64,000 nucleotides of DNA from positions 1 to 64,000 of the forward strand of contig MKJX01000088.1 in assembly GCA_001942415.1 (NCBI GenBank), read 5' to 3'. This DNA is from Pseudonocardia sp. CNS-139. GTDB taxonomy: Bacteria > Actinomycetota > Actinomycetes > Mycobacteriales > Pseudonocardiaceae. Under the pieces are notes generated by a model. The model was given only the letters and a program-made list of their open reading frames with translations. It had not been told where the DNA came from and made no database searches. Positions 50,520 through 59,261 of this stretch are shown here, piece after piece; within the stretch, counting starts at the first letter, position 1; each line of letters begins with the position of its first letter. A program made the position numbers and the translations under genes.

Positions 50520-51494
50520 ATGGACGTCGGGTCGCTCTTCGAGGAGCACCGCCGCGAGCTGCGCGTGCACTGCTACCGGATGCTCGGCTCGTTCGACGAG
50601 GCGGAGGACCTGGTGCAGGAGACGTTCCTGCGCGCGTGGCGGGCGGCGGAGGGCTTCGAGGGCCGGTCGTCGGTGCGGACGTGGCTGTACCGGATCGCGA
50701 CGAACGTGTGCCTCGACGCGCTCGACCGGCGGGCCCGCGGGTGCTCCCGCAGTACCTGACGCCGCCGTCCGACCCGGCCACCGACCTGCCGCCGCGCGCC
50801 GACCTCCCGTGGCTCCAGCCGTTCCCGGACGAGCTGTGGGAGCCGGCCGCGCCGACCGAGACCCAGCCCGACGCGGCGGCCGTCGACCGCGAGACCATCG
50901 AGCTGGCCTTCCTCGCGGCCATCCAGCACCTCTCGCCGCGGCAGCGGGCCGCGCTGCTGCTGCGCGACGTGCTCGGCTGGCGGCCGCACGAGATCGCGGG
51001 GGCCATCGACCAGAGCGTGCCCGCCGTCAACAGCGCACTGCAGCGGGCCCGGGCCACGCTGCGGGAACGCTGCCGCAGCGGCGCGCCGACTGGACCGCGG
51101 ACCCGACGCCGCAGGAGCAGGCGGTGCTGCGCCGGTACATGGCGGCCATGGAGCGCGGTGACGTGGCGGCGGTCGCCGCGCTGCTCGCCGAGGACGTCCG
51201 CACGTCGATGCCGCCGTGGCCCATGTGGTTCCGGGGGCGCGCCGCGGTGGCCGCGGCGCTCGCCGCGAGCTGGGACGAGGACGCCCCGACCTACGTCGCC
51301 GCTTCCGCACGCTCGCGACCCGGGCCAACGGCCGGCCCGCGGTCGCGTCGTACACCCGGCGGCCGGGCGACGCCGCGCACCTGCCGTTCGCCATCTCCGT
51401 GCTCGTGATCGAGGACGGGCTGGTGGCGGAGGCGACGGCGTTCCACGACCTCGGGCTGTTCCCGAGGTTCGGGCTGCCCGCGCAGCTGTCGTAG
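50520..51494 (+). CDS. ECF sigma factor with C-terminal SnoaL-like domain (three frame breaks)
   Basis: About 325 residues. Sigma region 2 is [20 protein letters not shown] then [10 protein letters not shown] and region 4 is [20 protein letters not shown] then [20 protein letters not shown]. The arrangement with a long [12 protein letters not shown] linker and a C-terminal NTF2/SnoaL-like domain ([37 protein letters not shown]) is the TIGR02960-type, SigG-like group. The extra domain usually tunes activity in place of an anti-sigma factor. Losses lie near 50740, 51090 and 51300. ATG at 50520 is the start. Confidence 0.9.
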
Positions 51495-51495
51495 C

Positions 51496-52272
51496 TCACT
51501 GGTGCGGGACGTCGAGGCCGGCCGCGCGCAGCTTCTCCTCGATGAGCGCGGTCAGCCGGGCCACGGTCGGCGCCTCGTCCGCCCGGTGGTTGTTGACCAC
51601 CCCGTAGCGGGCGTTGGCGTCGGGCAGGGAGAAGAAGTCCGACTGCGCCTCCATCAGCGCGCGGCCGGCCAGCAGTCCCTCGGCCATCGCGGACGCCAGC
51701 TCGTCGACCCGCGGGTCGTCCGGGTCCCAGGACAGCGCCTCCCAGCTGAGCTTCCACAGCTCGACGTAGCCGGGGTCGCGGAGGCGGTGCTCCAGCTGGG
51801 TCAGGAAGCCGTCGAAGAACTCCGGGGCCACCGCCCGGGCCAGCACCAGGCCCTCCCGTTGCGAGGCCACGAACTCGGGCGGGAAGCCCAGCTCGGTGAA
51901 CCGGTCCAGCACCGCGCAGGCGCGGTCGGGCAGCAGGGCCCGGTCGCCGTCGGCGAGCCGGTGCAGCGTGTCGCGGCGGGCGACCAGCTCCTCGATGCGC
52001 TCGGTGAGCCGGTGCCCGACGTCGGCCAGCGCGGCGGCGAACCGCTCGGGATCGGCGTCGAGCAGGTCGCCGATCTCCGCGAGCGGCACGCCCGCCTCGG
52101 CCAGCGCGCGGACCTGGACCAGCCGGAGCAGGTCGGTGGAGGTGTACCGGCGGTAGCCGGACGTGTCGCGCCGCGGTTCGTCGACCAGGCCGAGGCGGTG
52201 GTAGTGCCGCACGGTCTTGATCGTCACGCCCGCGAACGCGGCCGCCTGCCCGATGGTGAGTCCGCCCGCCAT
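51496..52272 (-). CDS. MerR-family transcriptional regulator
   Basis: Intact, 258 residues. The MerR winged helix ([20 protein letters not shown] then [20 protein letters not shown]) is followed by the dimerisation coiled coil and a long ligand-binding part ([20 protein letters not shown]), in the TipAL-like size class. It lies 4 bp downstream of an alpha/beta hydrolase gene on the same strand, whose promoter carries a MerR-type 19-bp palindrome. It therefore likely activates its own operon. Ligand unknown. Confidence 0.93.
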   Translation of the reverse strand: MAGGLTIGQAAAFAGVTIKTVRHYHRLGLVDEPRRDTSGYRRYTSTDLLRLVQVRALAEAGVPLAEIGDLLDADPERFAAALADVGHRLTERIEELVARRDTLHRLADGDRALLPDRACAVLDRFTELGFPPEFVASQREGLVLARAVAPEFFDGFLTQLEHRLRDPGYVELWKLSWEALSWDPDDPRVDELASAMAEGLLAGRALMEAQSDFFSLPDANARYGVVNNHRADEAPTVARLTALIEEKLRAAGLDVPHQ

Positions 52273-52276
52273 CTGC

Positions 52277-53083
52277 TCAGCCTGCCCGCCGGTCCGCCGT
52301 CCGGTCGGCGGCGGCGGCGATCTCCCGCACCGCCTGGGCGACGGCCCGGAAGTCCTTGCGGAGGATCGCGCCGTGGTTGCTCGTGACCTTGGCGCTGACC
52401 TGCAGGTTCGGGTTCTTCGCGAACACCGGCTCCAGCGCGGTGCGGGCCTGCTCGTGCTCGCCGTCCCGGCTCCCGAGGCTGTCCCCGGTGGCGAGGACGT
52501 AGCGCACCGGGCAGGTGACGCGCTCCAGGACCGGCGCGCAGGCCGCCGCGATCTCGTTCAGCTCGATGTTGACGTCGGCGTGCTCGTCCGCGGACATCCG
52601 CGCGGCCAGGCCGAACGGGGCCACCAGCGGCAGCACCAGCCGCATCCTGCGGAACAGCATCCGGATCCGCGCGTGCCCCTCTGGCCCGGTGAGACCGGCC
52701 GGCAGGGCGCCGTCCACGTTCACGACACCCGCGATGCGGTCGGGGTGGCGGTGCGCCCAGTACATCCCGATGAACGCCCCGTACGACCAGCCCACGAGGA
52801 TCGGCCGGGCCACGCCGCGGGCCCGCAGCACCGCGTCGAGGTCCCGGAGGGTCCCCTCGAACGAATAGTCCGACGAGGTCCGCGACCGGCCGCGGGCGCG
52901 CTCGTCGTAGGTGATGTGCCGCCACTGGTCGGTGCCCAGCGCGGCGATCGTGGGCTTCCAGTGCCGCTGGCTTGCGTAGGCGCCGTTCAGGTACACGACG
53001 GGCGTGCCGGTGCCGCCGGTGTCGGTGACCGCGAGCGCGGTGTCGTCGATGGGGAGCATGCCCGTCCAGGGTGAGTTCGTCAT
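52277..53083 (-). CDS. Alpha/beta hydrolase
   Basis: Intact, 268 residues. VVYLNGAYASQRHWKPTIAA gives the oxyanion strand, HITYDERARGRSRTSSDYSF the next turn, and LVGWSYGAFIGMYWAHRHPD the nucleophile elbow (GWSYG). The late VTSNHGAILRKD supplies the histidine. ATG at 53083 is the start; an in-frame GTG at 53098 is possible. It forms an operon with the MerR gene, separated by 4 bp. The MerR-type palindrome covers its promoter. Substrate unknown. Confidence 0.9.
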   Translation of the reverse strand: MTNSPWTGMLPIDDTALAVTDTGGTGTPVVYLNGAYASQRHWKPTIAALGTDQWRHITYDERARGRSRTSSDYSFEGTLRDLDAVLRARGVARPILVGWSYGAFIGMYWAHRHPDRIAGVVNVDGALPAGLTGPEGHARIRMLFRRMRLVLPLVAPFGLAARMSADEHADVNIELNEIAAACAPVLERVTCPVRYVLATGDSLGSRDGEHEQARTALEPVFAKNPNLQVSAKVTSNHGAILRKDFRAVAQAVREIAAAADRTADRRAG

Positions 53084-53100
53084 GCGACGAGCGTCCACCC

Positions 53101-53119
53101 TGACCTCGGGTCAAGGTCA
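53101..53119 (-). promoter_or_regulatory. MerR-type 19-bp operator
   Basis: TGACCT and AGGTCA are inverted arms around a 7-base spacer. The site lies 18 bases before the hydrolase start, next to a -35-like TTGACC on the minus strand. MerR activators bind long-spacer promoters in just this way. Confidence 0.55.
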
Positions 53120-53122
53120 ACC

Positions 53123-53311
53123 ATCACCGCCCGCTCGTGCCTCGACGCCGGTGCGCTCGACGAGGTGCTGGTGTCGGTGGTCCCGGTGCTGCTCGGGGAC
53201 GGGGTGCGGCTCTTCGAGCACGCCGGCGGGACGCTCGTGCGGCTGGCGCCCGTCGCCGCGGACCACACGCCGCCGCTCACGACCATGCGGTTCCGCGTGG
53301 TGGCGGGGTAG
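53123..53311 (+). pseudogene. C-terminal fragment of a dihydrofolate-reductase/RibD-family protein
   Basis: Only ~62 codons remain, without a start: ARSCLDAGALDEVLVSVVPV then LLGDGVRLFEHAGG and a closing TTMRFRVVAG before TAG at 53309. This is the last third of the short reductases (family length ~190). The fragment begins where the MerR operator ends, so the N-terminal two thirds were replaced or deleted when the MerR/hydrolase operon arrived. The upstream sequence shows no trace of the missing part. Confidence 0.75.
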
Positions 53312-53315
53312 CCGC

Positions 53316-54493
53316 TCAGCCGTGCTCGGGCGCGTCGCGATGCCGAGCGTGTCGGCGCCCACGAGCCGGCGGGCGGCGAGGTTGCCCATCGGCATGATCG
53401 GCCCGGCCTGCACGTCGCGCCACATGCGCTCGAACGGCAGGTCGCGGGTGTAGGCCGGGCCGCCGACGACGTCGACGAGCCGGGCCAGCACCTGGGTCGC
53501 GTTCGTCGCGGCGACGTACTTGGTGGTGGCGCAGCGGGCGACGCCGGCCTGCACCCCGTGCTCCGCGAGCCGGCCGGCCTCGACGTCGGCGACGTGGCGC
53601 GCCAGCACGGCACGTGAGGTCTCCAGCTGGATGCGGCACTCGCCCACGACGTCCTGCACCACCGGGTCCTCGGCGCGCCCGGACCGGACGAGCCGGGCGA
53701 CCGTCCAGTCGAGGGCGCCGGCCGCGATGCCGGTGTAGACGGCGCCGAAGCACGGCATCGCCCACGCCCACACCGTCTCCAGCACCCGCCGGTCCAGGCT
53801 CCCCACCGGCAGCGAGTGCACCACCCGCTCGTCGGGCACGAACACGTCGCGGAACTCGACGTCGTCGCTGCGGGTGGCGCGCATCCCGAGCGCGTTCCAG
53901 GTGGCGTGCACCTGCACGCCGTCCTGGCGCATCGACACCTGGCACAGCAGCAGCCGGGGGCCGCCGTCGGCGTCGTCGTGGCGGGCCGTGGTGGAGAAGT
54001 CGGTGGCGACCGCGCTGTTCGTCGCGAAGGTCTTGCGGCCGTTGAGCAGGAACCCGCCCTTGACGCGGGTGGCGCTCGTGCGGGCGTCGGTCATGGTGTT
54101 GCGGACGCCCGCCTCGGCGGTGAGCGCGGCCCAGACCAGCGACCCGTCCGCGGCGCGGCGCAGCATGTCGGCCAGCCGCTCGTCCCCGGTGCGCCGCCAG
54201 ACCGCGGCCCACTGGCCGACGGGGGAGATGTGCATCGCCGCGGCCAGCACCGTCGCCCCGTCGCCGGTCGCGAGCCGTTCGAGCACCGCGACGACGTCGC
54301 CCAGGCCGGCGCCGAGCCCGCCCAGCTCCGCGGGCACGGTGAGGCGCAGGATGCCGGCGTCGGCGAGGTCGGCGTAGTTGTCGAAGGGGAACGTGGCGTC
54401 CCGGTCGTGCGCGGCGGCGCGCTCGGCGAACGTCGCCGCCAGCCCGTCCGCGATCGCGAGGAGCTCGTCCCGGCGGATGCTCGTGCCCGTCAC
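53316..54493 (-). CDS. Acyl-CoA dehydrogenase-family flavoprotein (one frame break at the C-terminus)
   Basis: About 392 residues. FPFDNYADLADAGILRLTVP, PAELGGLGAGLGDVVAVLER, VWAALTAEAGVRNTMTDART, the GGFLLNGRKTFATNSAVATD strand and VHATWNALGMRATRSDDVEF are family hallmarks. The C-terminal helix ends ...ADTLGIADAPEHG once a base near 53340 is restored. Members lacking the catalytic glutamate serve as flavin monooxygenases (DszC/HpaB-like); I cannot place the base here. GTG at 54493 is the start. It is divergent from the ArsR-SRPBCC pair. Confidence 0.88.
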
Positions 54494-54543
54494 CGGTCCG
54501 ATCCTGCCCGATGGGTTGCCCGGGCGCGGGGTCCGCGATAACG

Positions 54544-54561
54544 TACAACCGTATGGTTGTA
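54544..54561. promoter_or_regulatory. ArsR operator covering the arsR-type start codon
   Basis: TACAACC-GTAT-GGTTGTA is a perfect 18-bp palindrome, and the ATG of the ArsR gene (54553) lies in its middle. This arrangement is typical for ArsR regulators of SRPBCC genes and implies a leaderless or very short transcript under autorepression. Confidence 0.7.
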
Positions 54562-54912
54562 GATCGCGGCGCGGACGAGATCGTGGACCGGCTCTTCCAC
54601 GCGCTCGCCGACCCCACCCGGCGGGACATCGTCCGCCGGTGCGCGGACGGCGAGCTGTCGGTCTCGCGGCTGGCGCAGGCCTACCCGATGAGCTTCGCCG
54701 CGGTGCAGAAGCACGTGGCGGTGCTGGAGCGGGCCGGCCTCGTCCGGAAGGAGCGCCGCGGCCGCGAGCAGCTCGTCCGCAGCGACCCCTACGCCATCCA
54801 GCGGGCCCGCCAGGCCCTCGACCAGCTGGAGACGGCCTGGCTCGGGCGGGTGGACCGGATGTCCGGCCTGCTCGCCGAGCCCGAACCCGACACGAAAGGA
54901 CACCGACCATGA
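54553..54912 (+). CDS. ArsR-family transcriptional regulator
   Basis: Intact, 119 residues. IVDRLFHALADPTRRDIVRR then LSVSRLAQAYPMSFAAVQKH and LVRKERRGREQLVRSDP is the winged helix of the ArsR subgroup paired with SRPBCC proteins; no metal-binding cysteine box is visible. ATG at 54553 lies inside its own operator palindrome. The stop overlaps the SRPBCC ATG (ATGA). Confidence 0.94.
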   Translation: MVVDRGADEIVDRLFHALADPTRRDIVRRCADGELSVSRLAQAYPMSFAAVQKHVAVLERAGLVRKERRGREQLVRSDPYAIQRARQALDQLETAWLGRVDRMSGLLAEPEPDTKGHRP

Positions 54913-55391
54913 GCGTCACGAGCGTCGACAAGGACCTCGACACCCTGACCCTGACCCTCGTCGCGCACTTCGACGCACCCGCCGAGCGGGTGTGGGACCT
55001 GTGGGCCGACCCTCGGAAGCTGGAGCGCTGGTGGGGCCCGCCCACCTACCCGGCCACCGTCGAGAAGCACGAGCTCGTGCCCGGCGGCGGCGTCACGTAC
55101 TTCATGACGGGCCCGGAGGGCGACCGGCACTTCGGCTGGTGGCGGATCACCGCGGTGAACCCGCCGCGGTCGCTGGAGTTCCGGGACGGCTTCGGCGACG
55201 AGGACGGCAACCCGAGCACGGAGCTGCCGGTCAGCACCGTGCGCATGCAGCTCGTCGACGAGGACGGCCGCACCCGGATGGAGCTGCGCTCGGTGTTCGA
55301 CTCGCGCGAGCAGCTGGAGCAGGTGCTCGCCATGGGCATGCAGGAGGGCCTCACGCTCGCCGTCGGGCAGATGGACGCGCTGCTCGCGTAG
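54909..55391 (+). CDS. SRPBCC (AHSA1/START-like) domain protein
   Basis: Intact, 160 residues. VAHFDAPAERVWDLWADPRK then LERWWGPPTYPATV, PEGDRHFGWWRITAVNPPRS and the C-terminal helix QVLAMGMQEGLTLAVGQMDA match AHSA1-type SRPBCC proteins, which hold a hydrophobic ligand in a helix-grip fold. The pairing with an ArsR regulator is widespread in actinobacteria, but the ligand is unknown. Coupled to arsR by a 4-bp overlap. Confidence 0.93.
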   Translation: MSVTSVDKDLDTLTLTLVAHFDAPAERVWDLWADPRKLERWWGPPTYPATVEKHELVPGGGVTYFMTGPEGDRHFGWWRITAVNPPRSLEFRDGFGDEDGNPSTELPVSTVRMQLVDEDGRTRMELRSVFDSREQLEQVLAMGMQEGLTLAVGQMDALLA

Positions 55392-55427
55392 CCGGGGCCG
55401 CTGAACCGGGCCGCGCCCGCGTGCGTC

Positions 55428-55973
55428 GTGGAGGGTGTGAACGTGGGGGACGCGACCCCGCCGTCGCCGGACGCCGAGACGTTCGTCCGGGCCCTGTACG
55501 ACGACGCCGCAGGACCGCTCTTCGGGTACGTGCTGCGCCTCACCGGCGACCGCGCGCGGGCCGAGGAGGTCGTGCAGGAGACGCTGGTGCGGGCGTGGCG
55601 CAGCGCCGTGCACCTGGACGCGGGCTCCGAGGCGCTGCGGGCGTGGCTCTTCACCACCGCCCGCAACCTCTGCACGGACCTGTGGCGGCGCGACGCCGCC
55701 CGGCCGGCCACGGTGTCCGACGACTTCGCCCTGGCGTCGGCGCCCGCCGCCGACGAGCTGGACCGCGCCGTCCAGCGCTGGACGGTGGCGACCGCGCTCG
55801 CCCGGCTCACCCCCGAGCACCGCGCGGTGCTCGTCGAGACGTACTACGAAGGACGGTCGGTGGCCGAGGCCGCACAGCGGCTCGGCGTGCCGGCCGGCAC
55901 GGTCAAGTCCCGCACGTACTACGCGCTGCGGGCGCTCCGGCTCGTGCTGGAGGAGATGGGGGTGGCCCAGTGA
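55428..55973 (+). CDS. ECF RNA polymerase sigma factor (SigL/SigK-like)
   Basis: Intact, 181 residues. Region 2 is LFGYVLRLTGDRARAEEVVQ then ETLVRAWRSA; the LRAWLFTTARNLCTDLWRRD helix follows; region 4 is LARLTPEHRAVLVETYYEGR then SVAEAAQRLGVPAGTVKSRT. It fits the SigK/SigL-like groups controlled by a zinc-type anti-sigma factor, which is encoded next with a 4-bp overlap. GTG at 55428 is used; another GTG at 55443 is possible. Confidence 0.94.
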   Translation: MEGVNVGDATPPSPDAETFVRALYDDAAGPLFGYVLRLTGDRARAEEVVQETLVRAWRSAVHLDAGSEALRAWLFTTARNLCTDLWRRDAARPATVSDDFALASAPAADELDRAVQRWTVATALARLTPEHRAVLVETYYEGRSVAEAAQRLGVPAGTVKSRTYYALRALRLVLEEMGVAQ

Positions 55974-56650
55974 CGGACGCGACGACCGGCGGGCCCGCCC
56001 CCGACCACGTGCCCGGCTCGACCTGGGCGCCTACCTCATCGGCAGCCTCGCGCCCGCGGAACGGGCGGCCGTGGAGCGCCACCTCGCGACCTGCCGGCGC
56101 TGCCGGGCGGAGCTGGCCGAGCTGGCCCCGCTGCCCGGGCTGCTCGGCCGGCTCGACGCCGCCGAGGTGCGCAGCCAGGCGCTTACCCCGGGCCCGGACC
56201 TGCTGGCGCGCACGCTCGCCGCGGTCCGCGCCGCGCAGGCCGCCGAACACCGGCGGCTGCGGCGGTGGCGGGTGGGTGCGGCCGCCGCCGCGGCCGCCGC
56301 GCTGGTGGCGACGGCCGCGGCGGTCGTCCCGGCGGTGCTCCCGGACGTGACCACCCCGGCCGTCCCGTTCACGGTCGCGGCCGCGGGCGCACGGCGGCGG
56401 GGACGGGCAGCATGGAGCCCCGCGGCTGGGGCACGGCCGTGCGCATCGAGCTGACCGGGCTGCCGCCCGCGTCCGGGTACGAGGTCTACGCGACCTCCCG
56501 CGACGGGCACGGCGAGGTGGCCGCGACCTGGGGGCCGACCCCGTCCGGACGGGCGGTCGTCGACGGCGCGACGGCGATCCCGCGCGCGACCTCGCCTCGA
56601 TCCAGGTGCGCACGACCGACGGCCGCACGCTGCTCGACCTGCCCTGCTAG
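55970..56650 (+). CDS. Anti-sigma factor, zf-HC2/RskA-like (three frame breaks)
   Basis: About 227 residues. A zinc-binding anti-sigma domain (LGAYLIGSLAPAERAAVERH then LATCRRCRAELAEL, HxxxCxxC) is followed by a single membrane helix (AAAALVATAAAVVPAVL) and an extracytoplasmic RskA_C-like domain (GTAVRIELTGLPPASGYEVY; WGPTPSGRAVVDGA). Losses near 56020, 56390 and 56585 split it. GTG at 55970 overlaps the sigma-factor stop. Regulated proteolysis presumably frees the sigma factor. Its TAG shares a CTAG with the convergent STAS gene. Confidence 0.9.
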
Positions 56651-57045
56651 GGGAGCGCCTCGACGGCGCTGGCCACGTCCGGGTCCAGCGGCAGGATCTG
56701 CTGCAGGTTCATCGTCTCCCACGGCCGGATCACCGCGCGGTTGGCGGGCGGCGCGACCACCCGCAGCGGCAGCGGCGTGACGCGCTCCCCGTACGGCGCG
56801 GCGGGTGCGGTGGTGCGCGTCGCCAGCTCGGCGAGCGTGCCGAGGCCGGCGGAGCCGAGGAAGCTGACGGCGGTCAGGTCCACCACGAGGCCGGTGACAC
56901 CCGGCTCCTGCAGGGTCGCGTCGACGACCTCCATCAGCTCGCGCGAGGTCTGGAGGTCCAGCTCCCCGGCCACCGTCACGACGGCCGCCGACCCGGCGCG
57001 GGCGGTGGTGAGCGTCATGAGGTCTGCGGGATCACGGTCGGTCAC
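56647..57045 (-). CDS. STAS-domain anti-anti-sigma factor
   Basis: Intact, 132 residues. VVTVAGELDLQTSRELMEVV and then GLVVDLTAVSFLGSAGLGTL contain the phosphorylatable serine in the FLGSAGLG loop, as in RsbV/SpoIIAA. The partner-switching logic needs an RsbW-type kinase and a PP2C phosphatase; a GAF-PP2C gene lies at 40499-42017. GTG at 57045 is the start. It ends convergently on the anti-sigma gene, sharing the CTAG of both stop codons. Confidence 0.93.
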   Translation of the reverse strand: MTDRDPADLMTLTTARAGSAAVVTVAGELDLQTSRELMEVVDATLQEPGVTGLVVDLTAVSFLGSAGLGTLAELATRTTAPAAPYGERVTPLPLRVVAPPANRAVIRPWETMNLQQILPLDPDVASAVEALP

Positions 57046-57199
57046 CTCCGGAACCGTATCGTCTCGTCGCCCCGGCGGCTCGGCGTGCCGTGGCCGTGCC
57101 GGCGTCCGTGACCGAACTGCATACCGCCGCCGCGTCCGTGCGCGGCTTGTCCAGCGCGGCTACGCCGTCTTCATCGCAGTTCATCGGTTCGCAACATTG

Positions 57200-57213
57200 A
57201 ACTGTATACCGTT
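57200..57213. promoter_or_regulatory. GTATAC-centred operator, copy 1
   Basis: AACTGTATACCGTT differs at one position from the perfect palindrome AACGGTATACCGTT at 62492-62505. It ends 7 bases before the SIS start; its TATACC could double as a -10 box. A GntR-type repressor is the likely binder; none is encoded nearby within the window. Confidence 0.65.
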
Positions 57214-57220
57214 TCGTTTC

Positions 57221-58369
57221 GTGATCTCGTGGACGAACGCGCTCGACGAGCGGCAGCACGCCGTGCTCGCGCGCACCGCGGCCGCGGAGCGGGCCGCAGC
57301 GCAGACCCTGCCCACCGACGACCCGCTCGACACGGAGCGCCGGCGCCGCGTCCGGGCGACGCGGGGGGAGCTGTTCGCGCAGCCGGACGTGGTGCGTCGC
57401 AACTGGGAGCGCAACGAGGCGGCGCTCGCGGTGGCGGCGCGGACCGTCGCCGAGCGGGACCTCGAGCGGGTCTTCCTGGCGGGTGCGGGCGACTCGCTCG
57501 CCGTCGGCGCCGCGGCGCGGCTCGCGCTGGAGACGGCGCTGGGGGTGCCGTGCGAGCCCGTGCCGAGCTACGAGCTGGCCCGCTACCTGGCGCACGACGT
57601 CGGCCCGCGCTCGCTGGTGGTCCCGATGTCGAGCTCCGGCGAGACCACCGCGACCGTCGAGGCACTGCTCGTGGCGCAGGCCGCGGGCGCACCGACGCTC
57701 GCCCTCACGAACACCCCGGGCTCCACGCTGCACCGGGAGAGCAACGCCACGCTGCTCGTCGACGCGACCCGGGTCGGCTGGCCCACTCAGTCGTCGACGG
57801 CCGCGCTGGCGCTGCTGCTGCGGCTCGCCGCGCTCGTCGAGGCCGGTCGGGGCAGCCCGGACGCGCTCGCCGCGCTGGACACCGTGCCGGCGCTGATGGC
57901 GGAGGCGATCACCGCGGCCGACCCCGTCGTCGAGCGGGTCGCGCGGCAGGAGGCGGCGGCGCGGATGTACCTGTTCGCCGGGGCGGGGCCGAACTGGGCC
58001 TCGGCCCAGGTGGGCGCGGCGAAGGTCAAGGAGTGCTCCCCGGACCACGCGCTCGCCGTGCAGCTGGAGGAGTACCACCACTACAACACGCAGAAGGCCG
58101 GCGAGCCGCTGTGGCTGCTCGTGCCCGGTGGACCCGCCGTGGCGCGCGCCGTGGACACGGTGCGGGAGGCGCGCCGGTCCGGGGGCAGCGTGTACGTGGC
58201 CACCTGCGCGGGCGAGCGCGCCTTCGACGGGATCGCCGACGCCGTGCTGGCCCTGCCCGCGCTGCCCGAGGCGCTGAGCCCGCTGCTCTACTTCCTGCCC
58301 GCCCAGCTCATGGGCTACCACGTCGCCGCGGCGAAGTTCGCGGCCGCCGAGGCGTACAGCCGTGGGTGA
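57221..58369 (+). CDS. SIS-domain sugar isomerase/deglycase-like protein
   Basis: Intact, 382 residues with two SIS folds. The first has VFLAGAGDSLAVGAAARLAL and LVVPMSSSGETTATVEALLV (SSSGET phosphosugar loop) and the second MYLFAGAGPNWASAQVGAAK then ECSPDHALAVQLEEYHH with a catalytic-type glutamate/histidine end. Relatives include AgaS, GlmS-C and the fructosamine-6-phosphate deglycases FrlB/MocD. GTG at 57221 lies just behind the operator. It overlaps the PfkB kinase gene by 8 bp; deglycase plus kinase is the logic of Amadori-product catabolism, offered here as inference. Confidence 0.9.
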   Translation: MISWTNALDERQHAVLARTAAAERAAAQTLPTDDPLDTERRRRVRATRGELFAQPDVVRRNWERNEAALAVAARTVAERDLERVFLAGAGDSLAVGAAARLALETALGVPCEPVPSYELARYLAHDVGPRSLVVPMSSSGETTATVEALLVAQAAGAPTLALTNTPGSTLHRESNATLLVDATRVGWPTQSSTAALALLLRLAALVEAGRGSPDALAALDTVPALMAEAITAADPVVERVARQEAAARMYLFAGAGPNWASAQVGAAKVKECSPDHALAVQLEEYHHYNTQKAGEPLWLLVPGGPAVARAVDTVREARRSGGSVYVATCAGERAFDGIADAVLALPALPEALSPLLYFLPAQLMGYHVAAAKFAAAEAYSRG

Positions 58370-59261
58370 CGCACCCGCACTGCTCTGCGTCGGCAACATC
58401 ACGATCGACGAGGCCGTCCGGCCCGACGGCCACCGGGTCACGGCCTTCGGCGGCGACGCCCTGTTCGCGGCGCTCGCCGCGCGGACGGTGCCCGACGGCG
58501 GTGACGTCGCGTGGCTCGCCCCCGTCGGCACCGACGTCCCCCCGGAGCTGGCCGCCGACCTGCGCCGGGCCGGCCTGACACTGGACGGGCAGCCGCGGCG
58601 CGACCTGCCGACCGTCCGCAACGTCATCACCTACGCCCCGGGTGGGGGCCGTAGCTGGCGGATGAGCTGCACCGACGACGAGTTCGAGGCGATGTCGGTG
58701 CACCCCGCCGACGTGCCGTCCGCCCTCCTGGCGGCCCGCGCGGTGCTCGTCGCCGCGATGGGGCTGCGCGCCCAGTGCGCGCTCGTGGCGTGGCTCCGCC
58801 GCAACAGCGGCGCGACCCTGCACGTGGACCTGCAGGAGGACTACGTCCGCGGTCACGAGGACGCACTGCTCGCGATGGTGGCCGACTGCGACGTGTTCCT
58901 GCCCAGCGAGGCCGAGGTGCGGATGCTCGCCGGCGGCACCGACCTGGTCGCGGCGATGCACGCGTTCCGCGCGCTCGGTCCGCGGTGCGTGGTGGTCAAG
59001 CGCGCCGAGCAGGGGTGCCTCGTGCTCGCGGACTCCGGGGTAGTCGAGGTTCCGGCCGAGCGCGTCGACCCGGTGGACAGCACCGGCGCGGGCGACGCGT
59101 TCTGCGGCGCGTTCGCCGCGCGGTACGGGATCGACGGCGACGCCGTCGCCGCGGCCCGGGCCGGGGCCGCGGCCGCCCGGATCGCGGTCTCCGGGCCGGG
59201 GTGGACGGCGTTCGTCCCCGGGGCCTTTCCCGCGGCCGTCCCCGCGGGGCTGCCCCGATGA
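58362..59261 (+). CDS. PfkB-family carbohydrate kinase
   Basis: Intact, 299 residues. LLCVGNITIDEAVRPDGHRV opens the ribokinase fold; FGGDALFAALAA holds the sugar-contact region, VFLPSEAEVRMLAGG is the typical (N/S)xxE segment, and DPVDSTGAGDAFCGAFAARY carries the catalytic aspartate and anion hole. It phosphorylates a sugar or sugar conjugate. It is the partner of the upstream SIS protein, as FrlD is of FrlB, and overlaps it by 8 bp. Next gene overlaps by ATGA. Confidence 0.93.
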   Translation: MGDAPALLCVGNITIDEAVRPDGHRVTAFGGDALFAALAARTVPDGGDVAWLAPVGTDVPPELAADLRRAGLTLDGQPRRDLPTVRNVITYAPGGGRSWRMSCTDDEFEAMSVHPADVPSALLAARAVLVAAMGLRAQCALVAWLRRNSGATLHVDLQEDYVRGHEDALLAMVADCDVFLPSEAEVRMLAGGTDLVAAMHAFRALGPRCVVVKRAEQGCLVLADSGVVEVPAERVDPVDSTGAGDAFCGAFAARYGIDGDAVAAARAGAAAARIAVSGPGWTAFVPGAFPAAVPAGLPR

